DNA of 6,161 bases from an uncultured Eubacteriales bacterium (GCA_900320925.1 ONUD01000202.1:1-6161), one strand, 5' to 3'. Shown: positions 1 to 6,161, counted from the first letter of the stretch. Notes: generated by a model from the letters alone, not told the origin. Translations and numbers: made by a program.

Positions 1-35
1 AACGCCTGTATGGATACGGATTTCAAACGATTTTC

Positions 36-785
36 TTAGTCCTCGCTGTCATCTTCCGGCATATCCCAATTGTGGTAGACATTCTGCACATCATCGTTGT
101 CATCGAGCATATCCAGAAGCTTCTGCATTTTTTCAGCAGCTTCCTCTTCTTCAATCTTGGTGTAGGTAGAGGGAATCATGGATACATCCGCCGATACAAA
201 TTCATAGCCTTTGGCTTCGAGAGCTTCCATGACCGTGCCGAAATCCTCCGGCTCGGTGTAGATTTCATACACATCAGCCGATTCTGCCGAGAAGTCAGCA
301 GCTCCCGCTTCCAAAGCGTCCTCCATCAGTTGATCCTCGTCATGATCCTCTTTTTCAATCACGATCAGTCCCTTTTGGGTAAACAGAAAGGACACACAGC
401 CCTGTGTACCGAGATTGCCGCCAAATTTATCAAAGTAGTGGCGGATGTCACCGGCGGTACGGTTGCGGTTATCGGTGAGGGTTTCTACGATGACGGCAAT
501 ACCGCAGGGACCATAGCCTTCATAGGTGATAGCCTCATAGTTGCTGGAATCATTGCTGCCTGCTGCCTTTTTGATAATCCGTTCGATATTGTCATTTGGC
601 ACGTTGTTGGCTTTTGCCTTGGCGATGCACTCACGGAGTTTAGAGTTGGAAGCGGGATCGGCACCACCGCCTTCTCTGACGGCAACAGCCAGTTCTCTGC
701 CGATTTTGGTAAAGATTTTTGCTCTTGCACCATCGGTTTTTTCCTTTTTACGTTTGATGGTACTCCATTTTGAATGTCCTGACAT
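36..785 (-). CDS. yebC: YebC/TACO1-family protein (YebC/PmpR-type translation/regulatory factor)
   Basis: The 249-residue product begins MSGHSKWSTIKRKKEK and continues with a GRELAVAVREGGG stretch near residues 30-41 and AKANNVPNDNIERIIKKA near residues 57-74. These are hallmark segments of the YebC N-terminal helical domain, and the length is normal for the family. The C-terminus is very acidic (EEEEAAEK, then DDNDD and EDDSED). Family members are cytoplasmic. Some were described as DNA-binding regulators (PmpR in Pseudomonas); others, including mitochondrial TACO1 and recently studied bacterial YebC proteins, act in translation of difficult, for example proline-rich, sequences. The sequence alone does not say which role applies. 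The start is fixed by an AGGAGG ribosome binding site at 796-801, 10 nt upstream of the ATG. The gene lies 69 bp downstream of glnN on the same strand and has its own likely promoter (821-849). No intrinsic terminator is visible in the 35 bases remaining after the stop. Confidence 0.96.
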   Translation of the reverse strand: MSGHSKWSTIKRKKEKTDGARAKIFTKIGRELAVAVREGGGADPASNSKLRECIAKAKANNVPNDNIERIIKKAAGSNDSSNYEAITYEGYGPCGIAVIVETLTDNRNRTAGDIRHYFDKFGGNLGTQGCVSFLFTQKGLIVIEKEDHDEDQLMEDALEAGAADFSAESADVYEIYTEPEDFGTVMEALEAKGYEFVSADVSMIPSTYTKIEEEEAAEKMQKLLDMLDDNDDVQNVYHNWDMPEDDSED

Positions 786-820
786 ACGAAAAATTCCTCC
801 TATTGTAAAGTAGCACTCTC

Positions 821-849
821 ATTCTATCACATCATGGCAAGAATAGCAA
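821..849 (-). promoter_or_regulatory. Probable sigma-A promoter of yebC
   Basis: On the minus strand, a TTGCTA -35 box (844-849) lies 17 nt upstream of a TAGAAT -10 box (821-826). TG precedes the -10 box by one base, giving an extended -10. The -10 matches consensus at five of six positions and the -35 at four of six. Transcription would start near 814, about 30 nt before the yebC start codon. No terminator is visible between glnN and this site, so read-through from glnN could add to expression. Confidence 0.6.
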
Positions 850-854
850 GTCTT

Positions 855-2951
855 TTACACGCTGAACAGCATCGTTCCATAGGAAGGATACGGCCAGAGC
901 TTGGCGGACATATTGGATTCCATTTCATCGGCAACGGCACGCAGCTCCTGCATGGCGGCAAGCACCTTTTCTTTGTAGTACATCGCTTTGTCCGCCACAC
1001 CGTCCACTTCCTTGGCACCCATCACCGCTTTGTCCAGCAGGTCGATTTTTCTGAGGAAGCAGGACAGCAGGTTGGCAAGTTTCTTCATCAGTTCGGTTTC
1101 GGGAACGGTCACGATTTCGGCATCCACGGATTTGATCAGGTTGGCAGTTTCGGCAAGATCCCTGATATAAGCGGCAACCGCAGGGACAATATCCTTTTTT
1201 GCCATATCAAGGGCAGTCAAGGCTTCGATATTGATGATCTTGGAATACTTTTCCAGCAGTATCTCACAGCGGGAACGCAGTTCCACTTCGGTATAGATCC
1301 CGTGTTTGCCGAACAGTGCCACGTTTTTGGGAGAAACATACATCGGCATGACCTCCGGCAGGGAACGCAGGTTCAAAAGCCCTCTTCTTTCGGCCTCGGC
1401 AACCCATTCATCGGAATAGTTGTCACCGTTGAAGATGATACGTTTATGTTCGGCAAGTGTCTTTTTGACAAGAGCTTCGGCAGCGGCTTTGACGTCCTCT
1501 GCCTTTTCAAGGATGTCGGCAAATTCCTGAAGCACATCGGCGACAATGGTATTGATAATGGTATTGGTACAGGCGATGTTTTCGGCAGAGCCTAACATAC
1601 GAAATTCAAATTTATTGCCGGTAAAGGCAAAGGGAGAGGTACGGTTGCGGTCGGAAGTATCCTTGACGAAATTCGGCAGCACATTGGCATTCGTCTGCAT
1701 GATGGAATCCTGTTTATTTTCATAGACCTGATCCGTTTCGATGGAATGAAGCACGGCGGTCAATTCGTCACCGAGGTACATGGAGAGGATGGCAGGGGGT
1801 GCTTCATTGGCACCAAGGCGATGGTCATTTCCTGCACTGGCGACTGACAGACGGAGCAGATCCTGATGTTCGTCCACGGCTTTGATGACAGCGGCGAGGA
1901 ATACAAGGAACTGGGTATTTTCTCTGGGGTTTTTGGAGGGGTCGAGCAGGTTTTTGCCTTTGTTGGTGGACATCGACCAGTTGTTGTGCTTGCCCGAACC
2001 GTTGACACCGGCAAAGGGCTTTTCGTGCAGCAGGCAGACCAGTCCATGCCGTTCCGCCACACGTTTCATGACAGCCATGGTAAGCTGGTTATGGTCAGTG
2101 GCAATGTTGGAGGTATCAAAAATCGGTGCCAGTTCATGCTGGGCAGGGGCAACCTCGTTATGCTTTGTCTTGGCAAGGATACCGTATTTCCACAGTTCCT
2201 CGTCCAGTTCTTTCATATAAGCGGAAACTCTGGGCTTAATCGTACCAAAATAGTGGTCATCCAGTTCCTGACCCTTGGGGGGTCTGGCACCAAAGAGGGT
2301 TCTGCCGCAGTAAATCAGGTCTTTTCTTTTATTGAACACTTCCTTGTCCACGAGGAAGTATTCCTGTTCGGGGCCGACAGTAGTTTCGACACGCTTGGTC
2401 GTGGTGTCACCGAAGATACGCAGGATTCTCAATGCCTGTACGTTGACTACCTCCATGGAACGCAGAAGCGGTGTTTTCTTATCCAGTATCTCTCCCGTGT
2501 AGGAGCAGAACGCTGTGGGGATACACAAAGAGCCGTCCTTGATAAAGGCATAGGAGGACGGATCCCATGCGGTATAGCCTCTTGCCTCGAATGTGGCACG
2601 GATACCGCCTGACGGGAAGCTGGAGGCATCAGGTTCACCTTTAATCAGTTCCTTGCCGGAAAATTCCATGATGACCTTGCCGTCCGGTGTGGGAGAGATG
2701 AAGCTGTCATGCTTTTCGGCAGTGATACCCGTCATCGGCTGGAACCAGTGTGTGAAGTGTGTGGCACCGTTCTCGATCGCCCATTCTTTCATAGAATGTG
2801 CCACCACATTGGCAATGGCAATATCCAGTGCTTTTCCCTCTTCAATGGTCTTTTTCAGATCCTTGTACGTTCCCTTCGGCAGACGCTCTTTCATAGTGGC
2901 GTCATTGAATACCCTGCACCCGAAAATCTCAGGTATATTGATGTTTGCCAT
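855..2951 (-). CDS. glnN: Type III glutamine synthetase (GSIII)
   Basis: The 698-residue enzyme makes glutamine from glutamate, ammonium and ATP in the cytoplasm. Its length, near 700 residues, is typical of GSIII and much longer than GSI or GSII. Visible motifs, numbered from the chosen start, include VGPEQEYF (192-199), a metal-binding glutamate strand; NEVAPAQHE (265-273); GVNGSGKHNNWSM (315-327), nucleotide/substrate binding; NDHRLGANEAPP (375-386), a GSIII signature; RNRTSPF (435-441); and EFRMLGS (449-455), carrying the conserved arginine. It ends with WPYPSYGTMLF, a usual GSIII tail. All motifs look intact, so the enzyme is probably active. The ATG at 2951 is chosen because GGGGAGGA lies about 6-7 nt upstream and because MANINIPEIFG is the normal family N-terminus. 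An in-frame ATG at 3005 would add 18 residues but lies inside the leader hairpin and has no ribosome binding site. A strong promoter and an attenuator-like leader precede the gene. Confidence 0.97.
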   Translation of the reverse strand: MANINIPEIFGCRVFNDATMKERLPKGTYKDLKKTIEEGKALDIAIANVVAHSMKEWAIENGATHFTHWFQPMTGITAEKHDSFISPTPDGKVIMEFSGKELIKGEPDASSFPSGGIRATFEARGYTAWDPSSYAFIKDGSLCIPTAFCSYTGEILDKKTPLLRSMEVVNVQALRILRIFGDTTTKRVETTVGPEQEYFLVDKEVFNKRKDLIYCGRTLFGARPPKGQELDDHYFGTIKPRVSAYMKELDEELWKYGILAKTKHNEVAPAQHELAPIFDTSNIATDHNQLTMAVMKRVAERHGLVCLLHEKPFAGVNGSGKHNNWSMSTNKGKNLLDPSKNPRENTQFLVFLAAVIKAVDEHQDLLRLSVASAGNDHRLGANEAPPAILSMYLGDELTAVLHSIETDQVYENKQDSIMQTNANVLPNFVKDTSDRNRTSPFAFTGNKFEFRMLGSAENIACTNTIINTIVADVLQEFADILEKAEDVKAAAEALVKKTLAEHKRIIFNGDNYSDEWVAEAERRGLLNLRSLPEVMPMYVSPKNVALFGKHGIYTEVELRSRCEILLEKYSKIINIEALTALDMAKKDIVPAVAAYIRDLAETANLIKSVDAEIVTVPETELMKKLANLLSCFLRKIDLLDKAVMGAKEVDGVADKAMYYKEKVLAAMQELRAVADEMESNMSAKLWPYPSYGTMLFSV

Positions 2952-2957
2952 GGATAG

Positions 2958-2965
2958 TCCTCCCC
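2958..2965 (-). promoter_or_regulatory. Ribosome binding site that fixes the glnN start
   Basis: The minus strand reads GGGGAGGA, ending about 6 nt before the ATG at 2951. This is strong Shine-Dalgarno complementarity. It selects the MANINIPEIF start over the in-frame ATG at 3005, which has no purine-rich element at a suitable distance. Confidence 0.85.
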
Positions 2966-2974
2966 ATTCTTCGC

Positions 2975-3023
2975 AAAAAAATGACAAAAAGGCACCGCAG
3001 GTCATTCAACCTACAGCACCTTT
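2975..3023 (-). terminator. Intrinsic terminator/attenuator in the glnN 5' leader
   Basis: On the minus strand the arm AAAGGTGCTGTAGGT (3023-3009) pairs with ACCTGCGGTGCCTTT (3002-2988) across a six-base loop TGAATG. This gives 15 continuous pairs, four of them G-U. The 3' arm runs into five T residues (2990-2986), and after a GTCA interruption come seven more (2981-2975). The wobble pairs work only in RNA read leftward, so the hairpin belongs to the glnN transcript. It sits between the promoter and the start codon, which is the arrangement of a transcription attenuator rather than the end of an upstream gene; the neighbouring upstream gene is divergent. Confidence 0.82.
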
Positions 3024-3028
3024 GCTGT
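2999..3028 (-). promoter_or_regulatory. Candidate antiterminator: tandem hexaloop hairpins (ANTAR-target-like)
   Basis: The leader can fold another way. ACAGC (3028-3024) pairs with GCTGT (3017-3013) around the loop AAAGGT, and right after it AGGT (3012-3009) pairs with ACCT (3002-2999) around TGAATG. The first hairpin consumes 11 of the 15 bases of the terminator's 5' arm, so it is mutually exclusive with the full terminator. Targets of ANTAR RNA-binding regulators are paired small hairpins with six-base loops carrying A at position 1 and G at position 4. The first loop fits exactly; the second has T and A there and does not. No ANTAR gene is present in the window, so the assignment is inference. 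Confidence 0.45.
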
Positions 3029-3038
3029 TGTTGATGAA

Positions 3039-3067
3039 ATTATAGACCATCTGTTGGTGTCTGTCAA
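3039..3067 (-). promoter_or_regulatory. Consensus sigma-A promoter of glnN with A-tract upstream
   Basis: The minus strand carries a perfect TTGACA (3067-3062), a 17-nt spacer and a perfect TATAAT (3044-3039). Just upstream of the -35 box lies a run of A residues broken by single G residues (about 3071-3084), which resembles an UP element. Transcription should start near 3035-3031, giving a leader of roughly 80-85 nt that begins almost at the foot of the hexaloop hairpin. The spacer holds a short dyad, ACCA (3058-3055) and TGGT (3049-3046), which could be an operator. A promoter this strong in front of a leader terminator suggests that control acts after initiation. Confidence 0.85.
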
Positions 3068-3117
3068 GCACTTTTTTCTTTTTTCACGGATTGTCCCATT
3101 CCTTCCACCGTAACAAA

Positions 3118-3146
3118 TTGACTTTTGGTTATATTTATACTATAAT
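3118..3146 (+). promoter_or_regulatory. Sigma-A promoter of the TagF-like gene
   Basis: TTGACT (3118-3123), a 17-nt AT-rich spacer and a perfect TATAAT (3141-3146) precede the gene. Transcription would start near 3153, leaving a leader of about 25 nt that contains the ribosome binding site. The -35 box lies about 50 bp from the divergent glnN -35 box, so a protein bound between them could affect both promoters. Confidence 0.8.
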
Positions 3147-3178
3147 AAAAGCAAATTATTCCTGCTCAGGGAGGATCT

Positions 3179-5920
3179 ATGCCAAAATCATATTTTTTCA
3201 GCATCAATCTCCTTATCAAAAATGAACTGCATCTCCCGCAAGCGGTGGGTGAACTGATGGCTGACCGTGACTTTTTTCTGGAACACGTCCAGCTCCTCCT
3301 CATTGACACGGTATGCAGCAGTGAAAGCATTGCCCAATGCCTTTCCTACAGTGAGGAATATCCTGACAATATCTTCTTCATTGACGCTTCGGGCAAAAAG
3401 CCTGCTGCCTGTTACAACGATGCCCGTGAGCTTTGTGCGGGGCAATATACCGCTTATATCGACGATGAGGGACAGTATGCCCCCCATACTCTCAAACAAC
3501 TGTATGCTGTTCTCAGCGAACAAAAACCGCCGATTGCGGCTGTACGGCCGATGGTGCTTTCGGGACAGCATACGGTGGACTATCTTGATCCATTCCCCTC
3601 CGGCACGATTTCTTTGGAGGACACTCCCGACCGTTTCATTCTCATGCTCGGCTGTTACTTTTTTGACAGAAGCATCATTGCCTCGTTTTCCTTTGATACG
3701 GGGCTGAAATTCCACAGCGAGGATCGCTTTATCCTGGAGGCACTGCTTAAAACAGGCCGTTTTTTCTTTGCCGGAGCCTACAGCTATACCTGCACCTGCC
3801 CGACGGAACGGGACTTTCTGTACTATGAACCGCAGTACAGCCGCTATTTTTACATCACTGCCATGAATGATTTTGTCATTCCCATGCTCCAAATGCATGA
3901 AAGCTCTGCCTTTGTGCAGTCGGTCATGAGCTATCTGATTGATGTCAAATTTTCCCTGAACCAGAATGACCGCTACAAATATGCCGTCAGCGAGAACTAT
4001 GTCAAGGAGTTCTTCCATGCGGTACGCAGAGCATTGCAGTATATTGACGACTGTTTTATCCTGAACAAGCGTCTTTGCTTTCTCAGCGGGCTGGATGCGG
4101 AATTTCCGTTTTGTCTGATACGCCTGAAATATGATGACCGCACTATGGAGCCTGAAATGGATTTGGTACTGTTCAAGGATACCGTGGAAAAGGGCTACTA
4201 TGAAAGCAACGGCAAACTGCTGACACGCACTCTCAACGGAGAATTTGCGGCTCATGTCCGCCAGGCATTCGTTGCCAGCTCCAAAAGCATTGCCGTGCAG
4301 ATTACCGCCATCAACTTTGTGAAAGACCGTTTGGTACTCGAAGCGTGTCTGGATAACTGTTCCTTTCTGAAAGACGGCTTTGAGGTGTATGCACTGGTCA
4401 ACCAGCAGCGAACGGCTGTCACCCGTTCGCAGGTGTATTCGCCCCAGACGGTTTTTGAAATGCCCTTTGTCACCAAATTCGCCTTTCGCTTCACCATCCC
4501 CGTCAGTCCCGGCAAGCAGATTGACAATGCCTGCCTGATGATGAAGTATCAAACTCTGTCCTTTCGGCTGCATATGCGGTTCGACACGCTGTTTGCAAGG
4601 CTCTCTTCCGCCGTGGCAGGCAGCTTCTGGTGCTTTGGGGACAAGATACTGACCTATAACGACAAAACACGTTCCTTTGTGATACGGCGTGCCACCGAAA
4701 GTCTGACCGCCTTTTATGAAAACAAGTTTCTGGGCAGTGCAGGAAAACTGCTGTCCTTTTCGGAGTCGCTCCATTACCGCCAGCTTCGCAAGAGTGTCCG
4801 CCGTCTGAAAAAAGATAAGATGGACTGCAAGTATTTTGTGTTCTACGATACTTTCGGCATCAATTCCAACGGCAATCTTTTGTTCCGTTTCTTCTCCAAG
4901 GCTCGCAAGGCAAGAAAATTTATTCCGTTTTTCATTGCAGAAAAAAATTCACAGGAATACCATTTTCTCCTCCATGCAGGCTATGAAAATATCCTCGAAA
5001 AAGGCTCCAAAAAAGCCAAGACCGTCATTCTGGCAGCTGATGTGATTTTTGCTTCCGACAGCAGCATGATGAACTCTCTGGGATTTGACAGTTGTGATAT
5101 GCTGTTTTTGAGGGATATGCTCAATGCCCGTATCATTTCTGTCAAGAACTTTTTCATGACCTATGATACAGCACCGTGGGATCATCGCCTGAAAGATAAT
5201 GTTTCCCATTGTTTCTGTGCCTCGGAAACGGAAAAACAGAATCTTCTTCACCCTGCCTACGGCTATACAAAGGAGATGATTTCCGTAACAGGCTATCCCG
5301 TGCTGGATTCCACCGCCAACGAAAAGGAAAAACTAATTCTGATTGCTCCGGGCAACAGAAGACAGTTTTTGATGTACAACTGCTCCGATGACCACCGCTT
5401 TTCGGAAAGCACCTTTTTTAAGACCTACAATGCCTTGATGACGGATCCTGCCCTGCTGGATGCTCTGAAAGCCCATGATTACCATATTGCTGTATTGATG
5501 CCGCCATCCATTGAAAAGCATATGCGTTCCTTTTTTTCCAATGACATGGTGGGACTGCACCCCTATACGGAAAAAAATCTTATGCTGCTGGTCAGCAAGG
5601 CAGCTGTCATGGTCACGGATTATTCAGAACTGCTCTATAAGATGGCCTATATGAACAAGCCTGTCATTTACTATCTGGCAGGGAACCTTCCCCTCCAGTC
5701 GGAGTACCGCCACCTCAAAGAACCCAACTCCTGCTTAGGAGAGGTTTTTACCGAGCATACTGCTTTAGTGCAGTACCTTGTTGACAATATCCCCAAAGAC
5801 TTCCCCCAGCCTTCCCTGTATGAACAGCGATGCAACCGCTTTTTTGCCTACAGGGACAACAAAAATTCCCGCCGCATTTTTGAAATCATCATGCAGCAGG
5901 AGCTGGGAGAAACAACGTAA
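3179..5920 (+). CDS. Two-domain wall-polymer protein: GT-A-like N-terminus plus divergent CDP-glycerol glycerophosphotransferase (TagF-like) C-terminus
   Basis: The 913-residue protein has no signal peptide or membrane segment that I can see, so it is probably cytoplasmic or membrane-peripheral. Residues 1 to about 230 resemble a family 2 glycosyltransferase: an aspartate-rich YIDDEGQY site (93-100) after a GQYTA strand, and an acceptor-side SEDRFILEALLKTGRFFFAG segment (180-199). Residues about 230-350 are probably helical. Residues about 370-505 look beta-rich, like the linker domains of multidomain TagF relatives. Residues about 550-905 match the CDP-glycerol glycerophosphotransferase fold: FASDSSMMNSLGF (624-636), TGYPVLDS (704-711) and VTDYSELLYKMAYMNKPVIYY (812-832). 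The two histidines normally essential in this family appear replaced: QHG or WHG by KNF (656-658), and HP by PP (775-776). Intact relatives polymerise or prime glycerol- or ribitol-phosphate chains of teichoic-acid type; activity here is doubtful. The start is supported by AGGGAGGA (3168-3175), though its spacing is short. It appears to be transcribed alone. I cannot name it more precisely. Confidence 0.82.
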   Translation: MPKSYFFSINLLIKNELHLPQAVGELMADRDFFLEHVQLLLIDTVCSSESIAQCLSYSEEYPDNIFFIDASGKKPAACYNDARELCAGQYTAYIDDEGQYAPHTLKQLYAVLSEQKPPIAAVRPMVLSGQHTVDYLDPFPSGTISLEDTPDRFILMLGCYFFDRSIIASFSFDTGLKFHSEDRFILEALLKTGRFFFAGAYSYTCTCPTERDFLYYEPQYSRYFYITAMNDFVIPMLQMHESSAFVQSVMSYLIDVKFSLNQNDRYKYAVSENYVKEFFHAVRRALQYIDDCFILNKRLCFLSGLDAEFPFCLIRLKYDDRTMEPEMDLVLFKDTVEKGYYESNGKLLTRTLNGEFAAHVRQAFVASSKSIAVQITAINFVKDRLVLEACLDNCSFLKDGFEVYALVNQQRTAVTRSQVYSPQTVFEMPFVTKFAFRFTIPVSPGKQIDNACLMMKYQTLSFRLHMRFDTLFARLSSAVAGSFWCFGDKILTYNDKTRSFVIRRATESLTAFYENKFLGSAGKLLSFSESLHYRQLRKSVRRLKKDKMDCKYFVFYDTFGINSNGNLLFRFFSKARKARKFIPFFIAEKNSQEYHFLLHAGYENILEKGSKKAKTVILAADVIFASDSSMMNSLGFDSCDMLFLRDMLNARIISVKNFFMTYDTAPWDHRLKDNVSHCFCASETEKQNLLHPAYGYTKEMISVTGYPVLDSTANEKEKLILIAPGNRRQFLMYNCSDDHRFSESTFFKTYNALMTDPALLDALKAHDYHIAVLMPPSIEKHMRSFFSNDMVGLHPYTEKNLMLLVSKAAVMVTDYSELLYKMAYMNKPVIYYLAGNLPLQSEYRHLKEPNSCLGEVFTEHTALVQYLVDNIPKDFPQPSLYEQRCNRFFAYRDNKNSRRIFEIIMQQELGETT

Positions 5921-5939
5921 GCGTCAAATAACCAGTGTA

Positions 5940-6074
5940 TAGAAAAAAACACGGAACATATCAAGCAGAAAATTGTCTGCACAGGAACTGCTCCATCATG
6001 CAAGAATGGAATGGACTGTTGAAACCATGCATTGGCTTTTGGATGTTCATTTTGAAGAAGATTGGTGTCGTGTT
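5940..6074 (+). pseudogene. Remnant of an ISAs1-family transposase (C-terminal part)
   Basis: The frame translated from 5943 reads KKTRNISSRKLSAQELLHHA, then WTVETMHWLLDVHFEEDWCRV. This matches the conserved C-terminal block of ISAs1 (H-repeat-associated) transposases: ISS, R-x-x-W-x-(I/V)-E-x-x-H-W-x-L-D-V-x-F-x-E-D. The glutamate of VET (codon at 6021-6023) corresponds to the last residue of the DDE triad. An in-frame TAG at 5940-5942 closes the frame upstream, and no start codon with a ribosome binding site is present. Homology stops after the CRV motif near 6074, where the normal transposase would run on for roughly another 60-70 residues. The N-terminal and central catalytic parts are absent, so this is a relic and cannot be functional. 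It begins only about 20 bp after the stop of the TagF-like gene. Confidence 0.75.
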
Positions 6075-6161
6075 TTTGATATATTATCCTCATTTTTCAT
6101 CACCTTTTACATTATACATCAAACTATATATCCTGTCTACTATTTTATAATTAAATAGTAT
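6075..6161. other. Very AT-rich sequence after the transposase relic
   Basis: These 87 bases are about 20% G+C by hand count, far below the genes to the left, so composition changes sharply where transposase homology ends. On the minus strand a TAGACA-17-TATAAT promoter-like pair (6139-6134 and 6116-6111) is followed by AAAGGTG (6107-6101) and an ATG at 6093. That frame quickly runs into the antisense of the transposase relic. No complete gene is seen here. Confidence 0.5.
6138..6160. repeat. AT-rich inverted repeat at the window edge
   Basis: TACTATTT (6138-6145) and AAATAGTA (6153-6160) are perfect 8-base inverted arms around a seven-base centre, which itself could add two more pairs. It overlaps the -35-like box at 6134-6139. 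It could be an operator or simply chance in AT-rich DNA. With only one G-C pair it would make a weak terminator, and the window ends immediately after it. Confidence 0.4.

Noticed and set aside
72..773. Plus-strand frame of 233 codons opposite yebC
   Set aside because: It is a shadow of a strongly conserved gene, with no domain or ribosome binding site.
834..2612. Long plus-strand frames (834-1595 and 1866-2612) opposite glnN
   Set aside because: They lie wholly within the antisense of a gene with clear GSIII motifs, encode His/Gly/Phe-rich protein without family resemblance, and have no promoter or RBS support.
2952..3005. N-terminal extension of GlnN from the ATG at 3005 (18 extra residues)
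   Set aside because: This ATG is in the loop region of the leader hairpin, lacks a ribosome binding site, and adds residues not typical of GSIII; the ATG at 2951 has a strong site and the family N-terminus.
3188..4774. Open frame of 528 codons on the minus strand, opposite the TagF-like gene
   Set aside because: It is antisense to a well-supported gene, shows no recognisable domain, and its frame is open because of the codon use of the gene on the other strand.
5935..6150. Plus-strand frame of 71 codons after the TagF-like gene
   Set aside because: It is out of frame with the transposase homology, which lies in the frame passing through 5973, and has no RBS or family match.
5973..6158. TTG-started 61-residue frame taken as a functional small gene
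   Set aside because: Its first 34 codons are an internal piece of an ISAs1 transposase and the rest is translation of AT-rich sequence, so it is better read as a relic.
1..6161. CRISPR array, tRNA, rRNA, phage or defence cassette
   Set aside because: No regularly spaced direct repeats, no tRNA cloverleaf or rRNA-like stretch, and no further genes were seen; apart from the transposase relic the window is mostly ordinary chromosomal genes.

Overview
The window looks like chromosomal DNA from a low-to-mid GC Firmicute of the class Clostridia, probably a Ruminococcus-like Oscillospiraceae. This rests on a type III glutamine synthetase, strong Gram-positive ribosome binding sites, near-consensus sigma-A promoters, a TagF-family wall-polymer enzyme and an ISAs1-type transposase relic. 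The genus is an inference; no rRNA or other marker gene is present.

Layout: positions 36-785 (minus strand) encode a YebC/TACO1-family protein. Positions 855-2951 (minus) encode a type III glutamine synthetase, GlnN. Both genes read leftward, are 69 bp apart, and each has a recognisable promoter of its own. Positions 2952-3178 form a divergent control region. To the left it carries a TTGACA-17-TATAAT promoter and a short glnN leader RNA. The leader can fold either as a strong intrinsic terminator or as a small hexaloop hairpin that dismantles that terminator. To the right it carries a TTGACT-17-TATAAT promoter for a 913-residue protein. That protein (3179-5920, plus) has a GT-A glycosyltransferase-like N-terminus, a middle beta-rich segment and a C-terminal CDP-glycerol glycerophosphotransferase (TagF-like) fold. 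Positions 5940-6074 hold a decayed fragment of an ISAs1-family transposase, followed by very AT-rich sequence to the window end.

The genes do not form one pathway. GlnN assimilates ammonium, YebC is a translation or regulatory factor, and the large protein belongs with cell-surface polymer synthesis. The two points most worth following are (1) the glnN leader, which resembles an ANTAR-type antitermination switch with one canonical and one non-canonical hexaloop, and (2) the TagF-like protein, which keeps the family scaffold but has lost both histidines considered catalytic, suggesting a pseudoenzyme or a changed chemistry.
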